A DNA stretch of 5,364 nt from Planctomycetes bacterium RIFCSPHIGHO2_12_FULL_52_36 (GCA_001828545.1 MHYW01000082.1:1-5364); one strand, 5' to 3'. Counted from the stretch's first letter, positions 1 to 4,799 are shown. Program-made: numbers and translations. Notes: generated by a model not told the origin, from the sequence alone.

Positions 1-798
1 AAGGGGAGCAGTAACCCCCCACAGCTTGTAGCCCTTGAGTACGGCACAAGAGGGAGGGGCGATACCGTAGCCCTGGTGGGCAAGGGTATCACCTTTGATT
101 CCGGCGGTATCTCTATAAAACCTTCAAGAGATATGGATAAAATGAAAGGGGACATGGCGGGGGCGGCCACCGTGTTGGGGGCCATCAGGGCGCTGGCCAG
201 GCTGAAGCTCCCGCTCCATATAATAGGATTACTACCCCTGGCTGAGAACATGCCCAGCGGTACGGCTAGCCGCCCGGGAGATATTGTTACCTGCTTTGGT
301 GGAAAGACCGTAGAGATTATTACTACAGACGCCGAGGGGAGGCTTGTAGTGGGAGATGCCCTGGCCTATGCCAGGCGATACAAACCCAGGGCAATAATAG
401 ACCTGGCCACCCTTACAGGGGCCTGCGTGGTGGCCCTGGGTAATACCGCCACAGGGATGATAGGGAATAACGAGGAGTTAAAAAAGAGGATAAAAGAGGC
501 AGGAAATGCCTCATGGGAGAGGGTCTGGGAACTCCCCCTATGGGATGATTATGACGAACTAATAAAGAGTGATATAGCAGATATGAAGAACGCAGGTCCT
601 GGGGTGGCAGGGGCTATCGTGGGTGCCTGCTTCCTCAAGAAATTTGTGGAAGACTCCCCCTGGGTACACCTGGATATAGCCGGCACTGCATGGGCAGACA
701 AGAACGGCCCTTACTGGAGGGAGGGGGGTACAGGTGCAGGGGTGAGGCTCCTGGTAGAACTCCTCTCAGGGTGGACCAGGTTCCCAGGCAAGAAATAA
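1..798 (+). CDS. pepA: Leucyl aminopeptidase (M17 family), C-terminal half, 5' end outside window
   Basis: Dimetal exopeptidase that removes N-terminal residues from peptides in the cytoplasm. The frame is open from base 1 (reading KGSSNPPQLVALEYGTRGRG) to a TAA at 796-798, giving 265 residues, so the GTG at 76 is internal and not the start. All M17 active-site residues are visible in fragment numbering: Lys28 and Asp33 in GKGITFDSGG, Lys40 in SIKPS, Asp51 in MKGDMAGAA, and Asp110, Glu112 and Arg114 in TTDAEGR. Each differs from the E. coli PepA number as I recall it by a constant 242 (Lys270, Asp275, Lys282, Asp293, Asp352, Glu354, Arg356). This implies no internal indel and a full length near 507 residues, close to E. 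coli's 503. The missing part is the variable N-terminal domain. The gene is followed by 270 bases of repeat-rich DNA, so cotranscription with the next gene is uncertain. Confidence 0.96.
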   Translation, partial: KGSSNPPQLVALEYGTRGRGDTVALVGKGITFDSGGISIKPSRDMDKMKGDMAGAATVLGAIRALARLKLPLHIIGLLPLAENMPSGTASRPGDIVTCFGGKTVEIITTDAEGRLVVGDALAYARRYKPRAIIDLATLTGACVVALGNTATGMIGNNEELKKRIKEAGNASWERVWELPLWDDYDELIKSDIADMKNAGPGVAGAIVGACFLKKFVEDSPWVHLDIAGTAWADKNGPYWREGGTGAGVRLLVELLSGWTRFPGKK

Positions 799-813
799 GT
801 AGACAGTAGACAG
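798..813. repeat. 7-base tandem repeat after pepA
   Basis: Two tandem copies of AGTAGAC followed by AG, starting on the last base of the pepA stop codon. Too short to assign a role. From here to 1068 (270 bases) I see no gene, only repeats: this tandem, the GC-rich hairpin pair at 855-961 and the palindrome at 991-1028. Confidence 0.55.
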
Positions 814-854
814 GAAAACACCTTGTGAGACCTCTGAAAAGGTAGCAACCTAAA

Positions 855-890
855 TTCCCTCCCCCTTGATGGGGGAGGGAAGGGTGGGGG
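855..890. repeat. GC-rich hairpin with G-quadruplex potential
   Basis: An 11-base perfect stem (TTCCCTCCCCC at 855-865, GGGGGAGGGAA at 871-881) encloses the loop TTGAT. The right arm runs on into further G-runs (871-875, 877-879, 882-884, 886-890), four runs of three or more that satisfy the usual G-quadruplex pattern on the plus strand. It lies 57 bases after pepA and could stall or end transcription, but no T-tract follows. It faces a related unit at 899-961 in inverted orientation. Confidence 0.75.
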
Positions 891-898
891 TGAATATC

Positions 899-961
899 CA
901 CCCTCCCCCTTCCCCCTCCCCTCAAGGGAGGGGGAAACTGAAGGCACAGAAGCCTTTTGCA
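899..961 (-). repeat. 63-base dispersed GC-rich element, copy 1 (minus orientation)
   Basis: It contains an 11-base hairpin (910-920 with 926-936, loop CTCAA). Its reverse complement matches 4636-4698 over equal length. The 39 bases of 899-937 are identical to 4660-4698, and the remaining bases match at about 20 of 26 positions with no gap. Conservation outside the hairpin core supports one mobile or dispersed element rather than chance low complexity. Confidence 0.8.
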
Positions 962-990
962 GAGGATACTTTGTCTTTTTGCTATACGCA

Positions 991-1028
991 GTAGGGGCAT
1001 CCGCCTCAGGTGGACAACGTGCCCCCAC
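991..1028. repeat. GTAGGGGC-type palindromic repeat, long form, intergenic
   Basis: A 38-base element beginning GTAGGGGCATCCGCC and ending GTGCCCCCAC. It aligns with the reverse complement of 3718-3754 (inside fdhE) at 34 positions, with three substitutions and one missing G. It shares the GTAGGGGC end with the shorter perfect palindromes at 2996, 3463 and 3906. It sits 40 bases upstream of the chosen start of the DUF2148 gene, so it may lie in that gene's leader or promoter region. Confidence 0.85.
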
Positions 1029-1053
1029 TTAAGGCGGACAGTTTATTGTGGGT

Positions 1054-1060
1054 AAGGAGG
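1054..1060 (+). promoter_or_regulatory. Strong ribosome binding site for the DUF2148 gene
   Basis: AAGGAGG with an 8-base spacer to the GTG at 1069. It favours that GTG over the more upstream in-frame GTG at 1048, which would place this Shine-Dalgarno sequence inside the coding region. Confidence 0.8.
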
Positions 1061-1068
1061 GGTGTCGG

Positions 1069-1593
1069 GTGGAAGAGGTACGGGGGTTAAGGACGGCGGC
1101 TGAGCTTGCGGCACTATCGGCAAGGACTGCCCCTAAGTCCAAGGGGGAAGATTTCATAAAGATAAAGGTACTGGAAGGGGAGGAACTGCGCCGTCTGGCC
1201 CAGGCCATAGTAGAGTATGGACAAAGGACGGGGCGGGGTAACTTTGACAGGGATGGAGATAACGTAAAGAACTCCTCGGCGGTTCTCCTTATAGGGATGA
1301 AGGATGCGACCCATTGTGGACTGAATTGTGGGGCATGTGGGTTTGATACCTGTAAAGAGAGGGTGCCCAGGGAGGGGGAGGAATTCAAAGGCCCGCAGTG
1401 TGCCTGGAGATTGCAGGACTTGGGTATTGCCGTAGGCTCCGCCGTAAAGACCCTGTCCATGCTCAACGTAGATAACAGGATCATGTACCGTGTGGGGGTG
1501 GCGGCCAGGAAGATGGGGGTATGTGATTGCGACGTCGTGGTGGGTATCCCCCTCTCGGCCACCGGGAAGAATATCTTCTTTGACAGGGAATAG
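1069..1593 (+). CDS. DUF2148 / COG4739 ferredoxin-domain protein, function unknown
   Basis: A 174-residue cytoplasmic protein matching the DUF2148 family by eye. Typical features are the N-terminal helix ending SARTAPKSKG (residues 17-26), a central cysteine cluster HCGLNCGACGFDTC (Cys83, 87, 90, 95) with a further Cys111, a CDC motif (Cys152, Cys154), and the C-terminal signature GIPLSATGKNIFFDRE. The cysteines probably bind an iron-sulfur cluster, hence the ferredoxin label, but no reaction is established for the family. It is mainly known from anaerobic bacteria and archaea. I chose GTG 1069 because of the AAGGAGG at 1054-1060 and because family members begin close to the ARTAPK helix; GTG 1048 would add seven residues (MGKEGCR). 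There are no membrane segments. The flanking genes, pepA and coaB, give no clear functional link. Confidence 0.9.
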   Translation: MEEVRGLRTAAELAALSARTAPKSKGEDFIKIKVLEGEELRRLAQAIVEYGQRTGRGNFDRDGDNVKNSSAVLLIGMKDATHCGLNCGACGFDTCKERVPREGEEFKGPQCAWRLQDLGIAVGSAVKTLSMLNVDNRIMYRVGVAARKMGVCDCDVVVGIPLSATGKNIFFDRE

Positions 1594-1603
1594 CCTAAGT
1601 AAT

Positions 1604-1621
1604 AGGGGACAGGGATTAGGG
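1604..1621 (+). repeat. Dispersed tract AGGGGACAGGGATTAGGG
   Basis: Lies 10 bases after the DUF2148 stop. Bases 1604-1619 are the exact reverse complement of 3024-3039, a 16-base match; a looser relative is at 2407-2433. All three sit right at gene ends. Confidence 0.65.
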
Positions 1622-1630
1622 TCAGCAACG

Positions 1631-1734
1631 AAAGTTCAAATGCCAAAATCCAAATGACAAATGAAATCCAAAGCCCAAAGCCCAAATGACAAATGAAAAC
1701 TCCTTTGGTATTTGAGCTTTGACATTTGGATTTT
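1631..1734. repeat. AT-rich CAAATGACAAATG dispersed repeat cluster
   Basis: It fills most of the DUF2148-coaB gap. A 17-base direct repeat (CCAAATGACAAATGAAA) occurs at 1650-1666 and 1682-1698. Bases 1645-1661 match the reverse complement of 1718-1734 at 16 of 17 positions, and 1631-1644 matches the reverse complement of 1707-1720 at 12 of 14, so the whole stretch can fold as a long imperfect hairpin. The base composition contrasts sharply with the GC-rich genes on both sides. The right arm contains a TTGACA (1719-1724) resembling a -35 box, but no good -10 box follows. Confidence 0.75.
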
Positions 1735-1771
1735 TTGCTTCCTACTCCCGATTCCCTAAGTTAGGTTTTTG

Positions 1772-2413
1772 ATGAAGAAGACCAATGTCCTTATCACCTC
1801 CGGCCCTACCAGGTCCCCCCTGGATGCCATCCGTTATATCAGCAACACCTCCACTGGCAGACTGGGGAAAGAGATTGCCTCAGAGTTTATAAAGAAGGGG
1901 GCGAGGGTTACCTTTATTTATGGGACAGGAAGTGAACGACCTGAAAAGGGGGCAAAGGCCATTGAAGTTACCATGATAGAAGACCTCCTCCGTGAGCTGG
2001 AGGGCCTAAAAGGGCAGGACTTCCAGGTGATTGTCCACGCCATGTCCGTATTAGACTACGCCCCGGAGAGGGTGATAGATGGGAAGGTGTCCTCTACAGG
2101 GGACTGGACAATAAGGCTGGTGCCCACGCCCAAGGTGATAGACCGCATCAGGGCCTGGTGGCCTGGGTCTCTGCTGGTGGGCTTCAAGTTGGAGGTGGGT
2201 AAGACTAAGGAGGGACTGCTTGAGATAGGCCGTCAGGCGATGGGACAGTGGGGAGCCGAGGTCGTAGTTGCCAATGACCTGAAGGATATTAGCGATGATA
2301 AACATCTGGCCTACCTCCTCGGCCCAGGCGGGAGACTAGAGGCCCAGGCCAACACCAAGAAGGAAATCGCCGAAAGGCTCGTGGAATTAACCCAGAGACT
2401 AATCCACCCCTGA
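1772..2413 (+). CDS. coaB: Stand-alone phosphopantothenoylcysteine synthetase-like protein (CoaB/DFP domain)
   Basis: A 213-residue protein consisting only of the CoaB domain. CoaB joins 4'-phosphopantothenate to cysteine using a nucleotide, in coenzyme A synthesis. Family motifs in order are the nucleotide-binding loop SGPTR (residues 10-14), RYISNTSTGRLG with the conserved Asn25 (the position of E. coli Asn210, important for the acyl-nucleotide intermediate), SVLDYAP (92-98, compare VADYRP), a lysine near 105, PTPKVID (118-124), VGFKLE (136-141) and VAND (166-169). E. coli and many bacteria instead have a CoaBC fusion of about 400 residues with an N-terminal flavin-dependent decarboxylase, which is absent here. 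I chose ATG 1772; the TTG at 1769 adds one residue. The ribosome site is weak (AGG, 6-base spacer). Substrate and nucleotide preference cannot be read from the sequence, and a diverged paralogue of unknown role is possible. Confidence 0.88.
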   Translation: MKKTNVLITSGPTRSPLDAIRYISNTSTGRLGKEIASEFIKKGARVTFIYGTGSERPEKGAKAIEVTMIEDLLRELEGLKGQDFQVIVHAMSVLDYAPERVIDGKVSSTGDWTIRLVPTPKVIDRIRAWWPGSLLVGFKLEVGKTKEGLLEIGRQAMGQWGAEVVVANDLKDISDDKHLAYLLGPGGRLEAQANTKKEIAERLVELTQRLIHP

Positions 2414-2433
2414 CCCCTAACCCCTGCCCCCTG
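2407..2433 (+). repeat. CCCCTGA/CCCCTAA tract at the convergent gene end
   Basis: Imperfect tandem units CCCCTGA, CCCCTAA, CCCCTGC, CCCCTG run across the coaB stop codon (2411-2413) and nearly fill the 25-base gap to the convergent gene. It resembles the tract at 3024-3055. I see no hairpin terminator here for either gene. Confidence 0.5.
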
Positions 2434-2438
2434 CTTTA

Positions 2439-2960
2439 TTAAGACCCCTTAACGTACTTTATGATGTAGCGGTTAATATCTTTGGCACTCACCCCATAGA
2501 TGGTCACTTCAAAGGACTGCCTTGCCCCCATAGGGATATCCATCACGTAGGCGGCATTGGCCCCCAGCACCCTACCCTTGGCGTCCAGTACCTCTACGTT
2601 AAAGAGGACGAACTGATAGTCTTTGGAACTACCGTTCTCCAGTTCCCCCGTAAAGACCGTGTCGTTGAGGACTGGTTTATAAACAAGGTTGACTACCGTC
2701 AGGCCTTGTCCGATGTCAACAAACCCAGGCTTCTTAAGTGGAGCGTAAGGGGCCTTTGTGGTCTTCGGGGGCTGGGTAGTGCCCTTCTCCAGGGCTGTCA
2801 GCCTCTTTTCCAGACCTTCCAGCTTCAGGGCCATCTCGTGCAAGGTCTCCTCCAGGGCCGTTAGTTTCTCCATGATAATGACCTGGGGGTCGTTTGCACC
2901 CAAAAAAAGAAAGAGGTAAAGGAAGGCTAATGGGACGTTCCAACGAGTTTCTGGTTTCAT
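2439..2960 (-). CDS. Exported coiled-coil protein with FxLyD-like domain, function unknown
   Basis: A 173-residue protein I cannot assign to a named gene. It has an N-terminal hydrophobic segment (residues 9-22) ending LGA-ND, either a signal peptide or an anchor. A leucine-heptad coiled coil follows at about 30-59 (LEETLHEM ... LEGLEKRLTALEKG), then a Pro/Lys/Thr linker (60-80). The C-terminal domain (about 85-173) is beta-rich, with ELENGSSKDYQFVLFNVEVL and a later DAKGRVLG, the pattern of FxLyD-type extracytoplasmic domains. It probably acts in the periplasm, perhaps as an oligomer. It lies 98 bases after fdhE on the same strand, separated by a palindrome, so cotranscription with the formate dehydrogenase genes is plausible but unproven. 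I chose ATG 2960 (AGGTAG 9 bases upstream) over GTG 2966, whose spacing would be only 3. Confidence 0.8.
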   Translation of the reverse strand: MKPETRWNVPLAFLYLFLFLGANDPQVIIMEKLTALEETLHEMALKLEGLEKRLTALEKGTTQPPKTTKAPYAPLKKPGFVDIGQGLTVVNLVYKPVLNDTVFTGELENGSSKDYQFVLFNVEVLDAKGRVLGANAAYVMDIPMGARQSFEVTIYGVSAKDINRYIIKYVKGS

Positions 2961-2995
2961 AGACACATTCTACCTGTTTTCTGCTATATGCTCAA

Positions 2996-3024
2996 GTAGG
3001 GGCGGGTTTCAAACCCGCCCCTAC
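2996..3024. repeat. GTAGGGGC-type perfect palindrome, intergenic
   Basis: A 29-base palindrome: 14-base arms (GTAGGGGCGGGTTT and its exact complement) around a single C. It differs from the copy at 3906-3934 by only one base pair in the stem. It lies between fdhE and the exported-protein gene. No T-tract follows on the minus strand, so it is not a standard intrinsic terminator, though its transcript would fold very stably. Confidence 0.92.
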
Positions 3025-3055
3025 TAATCCCTGTCCCCTGGCCCCTAATCCCTAG
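3024..3055 (-). repeat. Dispersed CTAATCCCTG tract
   Basis: Adjoins the palindrome at 2996-3024 and ends 3 bases from the fdhE stop. Bases 3024-3039 are the reverse complement of 1604-1619. The motif CTAATCCCT occurs twice within it (3024-3032 and 3045-3053). Confidence 0.65.
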
Positions 3056-3058
3056 TTT

Positions 3059-3958
3059 TCATATCCCTACCAGATTTAATTCCAGTTTCTCATAGCCCTT
3101 CTCCCTGGCCCAGACGTCCAGGGGGATAGTGGCCAGTTCGTCCACCACCGGCACGGCCTCAGGGTCTTTTCCAAGGTCTATGGTCTTTATGTATTGCCCG
3201 CAGGTCTCACACGTGTCCAACCTTACGGCAGGCCACCCTTCTGCCACAATATAAGAGAGTTTTGTCTTATCTGATTCGGTGCAGTTCGAACACGAGAGCC
3301 TTTGGTAGGGCCATTCTCCGTGACAGAAGGAGCATATCAGAAAACGCTGGGAGGCATTATCCATAGGGCGGAGACAACCTGCTTGAGGTCTATGCCCGCA
3401 GAAGGGGCAACGGGTTTCCACTGGCGTATCTGCCCTTTGGGCGTGGTCGTCTTTTTTAGTTCGTAGGGGCGTATTGCAATACGCCCCTACCTCTTCAATG
3501 GCACACTGGAGATAAGGTTGGAGCAGTACCCTGGAGAAGAAGAACAGTGGTTGTGCCCTGTATGCTGACCGTTGGTAATCTTCAATAGCGGCCTCCCAAG
3601 CGGTCTGTCCCCACGAGGAGACCTCTTTAGCTATAGCGGCCAGGAGCGGGGGCCCTTCCCTGGCAATAGAGAGGAGGGATGGGGAGTGAGGGAGGAGTGC
3701 CTTCAGGCCCTTCTTAAGTAGGGGCACGTCGTCCGCCTGAGGCGGATGCCCTACCTTTTCAATGGTAAATGCCGCCTTATTCCCTTTCACCTCCTCATAA
3801 AGCCCCTTCTGAAAGGTAAGGAGCTTCAGGTAAAAGTCCAGTATCTCCCTGGCGAAAGGATAACGTTCGGCTAGGACTTTACAACGTTCTATCTTTAAAT
3901 CCCAGGTAGGGGCAGGTTTCAAACCTGCCCCTACTATTGCCTCGCTATCTTGTGTCAT
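3059..3958 (-). CDS. fdhE: Formate dehydrogenase maturation protein FdhE
   Basis: Cytoplasmic accessory protein of 299 residues (E. coli FdhE is 309), needed for active respiratory formate dehydrogenase. It has an N-terminal helical region (about 19-155) and a C-terminal metal-binding region with four CxxC pairs: Cys184/187 (CPFCGHRP), Cys209/212 (CSFCHGEW), Cys223/226 (CSNC) and Cys250/253 (CETCGQYIK). The family tail follows, with DELATIPLDVWAREKGYEKL. The start is ATG 3958, which overlaps the fdnI stop as ATGA; an upstream extension of the frame would only read through fdnI in another phase. Three repeat palindromes are translated in frame: residues 9-18 (VGAGLKPAPT), 69-81 (VGHPPQADDVPLL) and 157-166 (VGAYCNTPLR). 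They fall at the N-terminus, a loop in the helical region and the linker before the first CxxC, and leave every signature motif intact. The gene therefore appears functional, though this is inferred. Confidence 0.95.
   Translation of the reverse strand: MTQDSEAIVGAGLKPAPTWDLKIERCKVLAERYPFAREILDFYLKLLTFQKGLYEEVKGNKAAFTIEKVGHPPQADDVPLLKKGLKALLPHSPSLLSIAREGPPLLAAIAKEVSSWGQTAWEAAIEDYQRSAYRAQPLFFFSRVLLQPYLQCAIEEVGAYCNTPLRTKKDDHAQRADTPVETRCPFCGHRPQAGCLRPMDNASQRFLICSFCHGEWPYQRLSCSNCTESDKTKLSYIVAEGWPAVRLDTCETCGQYIKTIDLGKDPEAVPVVDELATIPLDVWAREKGYEKLELNLVGI
3463..3490. repeat. GTAGGGGC-type perfect palindrome inside fdhE (codons 157-166)
   Basis: A 28-base perfect palindrome with 14-base arms (GTAGGGGCGTATTG) and no loop base. 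It is read on the minus strand as VGAYCNTPLR (the last codon uses two flanking bases), placed between the FdhE helical domain and its first CxxC pair. It adds a cysteine (residue 161) not expected in FdhE. Confidence 0.92.
3718..3754. repeat. GTAGGGGC-type repeat, long form, inside fdhE (codons 69-81)
   Basis: A 37-base imperfect palindrome. Its centre pairs TCCGCC with GGCGGA around TGA; its ends are GTAGGGGCACGTCG and TGCCCTAC, with extra bases on one side. On the minus strand it reads VGHPPQADDVPLL. It is the same element as 991-1028 in opposite orientation. Confidence 0.88.
3906..3934. repeat. GTAGGGGC-type perfect palindrome inside fdhE (codons 9-18)
   Basis: A 29-base palindrome with 14-base arms (GTAGGGGCAGGTTT) around one base. 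It is read as VGAGLKPAPT, starting eight codons into FdhE. In the mRNA it would form a 14-base-pair hairpin 25 to 53 nucleotides from the A of the start codon, close enough to affect early translation. Confidence 0.93.
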
Positions 3959-4617
3959 AGTGATATACCCATTACCCTCCTGTACCACCTGGCATGGTGT
4001 GTCCTGGCCCAGGCCCCGGTGACCTTGCCCTCTACCATGGCCCTCAGTGCCCCGGGGGTGGCAAAAAGCCCCATGTACAGGTGGACGGTTATGCACCCCA
4101 TTGAGACGATGGCAAAGACCTCGTGTGTGAGAATACCTGCCAGTCCGACTTCCCATGAGAACTTGTCGGGGAACCACAGGACTATCCCGGATAGGAGTAG
4201 CACAAGACCACTAAGGGCCTGCATCCAGAAGAGGGTCTTCTGCCCCGCATTGAAGCGTCCCGACTCGGGCACCCCCTCCTCCCCACGTGTTATGTAGCTC
4301 CAGGTGTATCTAATCCACTCCCAATCTTCGGGATAAAGCCATAGGCACCTCCGCCAGTTGACGGTCATAATAGTAACTGCCAGGAAGAATACCACCCCGG
4401 CGTAGGGGTGCCATATCCTTATATTGGTCCCTCCGCCCAGGAGGGAGGAAATCCAGTAGAGCCTGGGGGAATACAGGGCCAGACCGGAGAGCAGGAGGTA
4501 GAGGAAGGACGTTGCTACCGTCCAGTGAATAAGCCTCTCCTTGAGGTTGTACCTCTGTATCTCCGCATCCCCTGGAACTTTTTTTGTAACTCTCTTTTTA
4601 CGCCTCTTCGGTTTCAT
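3955..4617 (-). CDS. fdnI: Formate dehydrogenase gamma subunit, diheme cytochrome b
   Basis: Integral inner-membrane subunit of respiratory formate dehydrogenase that takes electrons from the beta subunit through two b hemes to quinone. It has 220 residues with four membrane segments at about 33-50, 70-87, 127-148 and 162-185. Four candidate heme ligands, His31 (LIHW), His70 (WHPYAG), His165 (LTHEV) and His179 (VHLYMG), keep the spacing of E. coli FdnI as I recall it (18, 57, 155, 169): 39 residues between the first two and 14 between the last two in both. The N-terminus is very basic (KPKRRKKR), consistent with a cytoplasmic location. ATG 4617 is the start; upstream only a weak GGGA is present. 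The gene ends in an ATGA overlap with fdhE. fdnH precedes it after a 219-base repeat-filled gap. The fdn or fdo naming is by analogy only. Confidence 0.93.
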   Translation of the reverse strand: MKPKRRKKRVTKKVPGDAEIQRYNLKERLIHWTVATSFLYLLLSGLALYSPRLYWISSLLGGGTNIRIWHPYAGVVFFLAVTIMTVNWRRCLWLYPEDWEWIRYTWSYITRGEEGVPESGRFNAGQKTLFWMQALSGLVLLLSGIVLWFPDKFSWEVGLAGILTHEVFAIVSMGCITVHLYMGLFATPGALRAMVEGKVTGAWARTHHARWYRRVMGISL

Positions 4618-4635
4618 TCCCAGTCTAGCGATTTT

Positions 4636-4698
4636 TGCAAAAAGCTAACGTGCCTTTAATTTCCCCCTCCCTTGAGGGGAGGGGGAAGGGGGAGGGTG
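4636..4698 (+). repeat. 63-base dispersed GC-rich element, copy 2, with G-quadruplex potential
   Basis: Inverted counterpart of 899-961; bases 4660-4698 are identical to the complement of 899-937. The G-runs at 4676-4679, 4681-4685, 4688-4692 and 4694-4696 satisfy a four-run G-quadruplex pattern on the plus strand. It starts 19 bases upstream of the fdnI start codon, so it lies in the fdnI leader. Confidence 0.82.
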
Positions 4699-4710
4699 TT
4701 CTCCCCTCTA

Positions 4711-4760
4711 ACACCTCCCTAACCCTCCTTAATAGGAGGGAAAGAGGGGGTAGGGGGTGT
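4711..4760. repeat. GC-rich imperfect hairpin, middle unit of the fdnH-fdnI cluster
   Basis: The outer arms ACACC (4711-4715) and GGTGT (4756-4760) enclose a 7-base inner stem, CCCTCCT (4723-4729) with AGGAGGG (4734-4740), loop TAAT. It is related in style to the units on either side but has a different loop. Confidence 0.65.
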
Positions 4761-4763
4761 GTT

Positions 4764-4799
4764 CACCCTCTCCCTTCCCTCCCCCCTCTAGGGGGAGGG
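4764..4799. repeat. GC-rich hairpin, third unit of the fdnH-fdnI cluster
   Basis: A 9-base stem, CCCTCCCCC (4777-4785) with GGGGGAGGG (4791-4799), loop CTCTA, preceded by CACCCTCTCCCTT. It ends 37 bases after the fdnH stop in transcription order. A role as an RNA stability or attenuation structure between the two subunit genes is possible. Confidence 0.68.

Noticed and set aside
635..1028. Two minus-strand open frames over the pepA end and the following gap
   Set aside because: They are antisense to pepA and to GC-rich repeats. Peptides such as SPSLEGRGKGEGG are translations of the G-run/C-run hairpin element, with no domain or ribosome site.
1029..1685. 218-codon minus-strand open frame opposite the DUF2148 gene
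   Set aside because: Antisense shadow of a recognisable gene; Ser/Pro/Thr-rich translation without any motif.
1719..1748. Possible promoter for coaB: TTGACA followed by TACTCC
   Set aside because: The -35-like hexamer is part of the AT-rich repeat arm and the -10 candidate matches the consensus at only about three positions.
2414..2438. Bidirectional terminator between the convergent genes
   Set aside because: The 25-base gap is a C-rich tract with no inverted repeat or T-tract.
991..3934. CRISPR array suggested by several short palindromic repeats
   Set aside because: Copies are irregularly spaced, differ in core sequence and length, lie inside genes, and have no uniform spacers or cas genes nearby.
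3959..4177. 73-codon N-terminal extension of fdhE
   Set aside because: It runs through fdnI in another phase; FdhE homology and the ATGA overlap both place the start at 3958.
3950..4297. 115-codon plus-strand open frame
   Set aside because: Antisense to fdnI and the fdhE start, with no coding signature.
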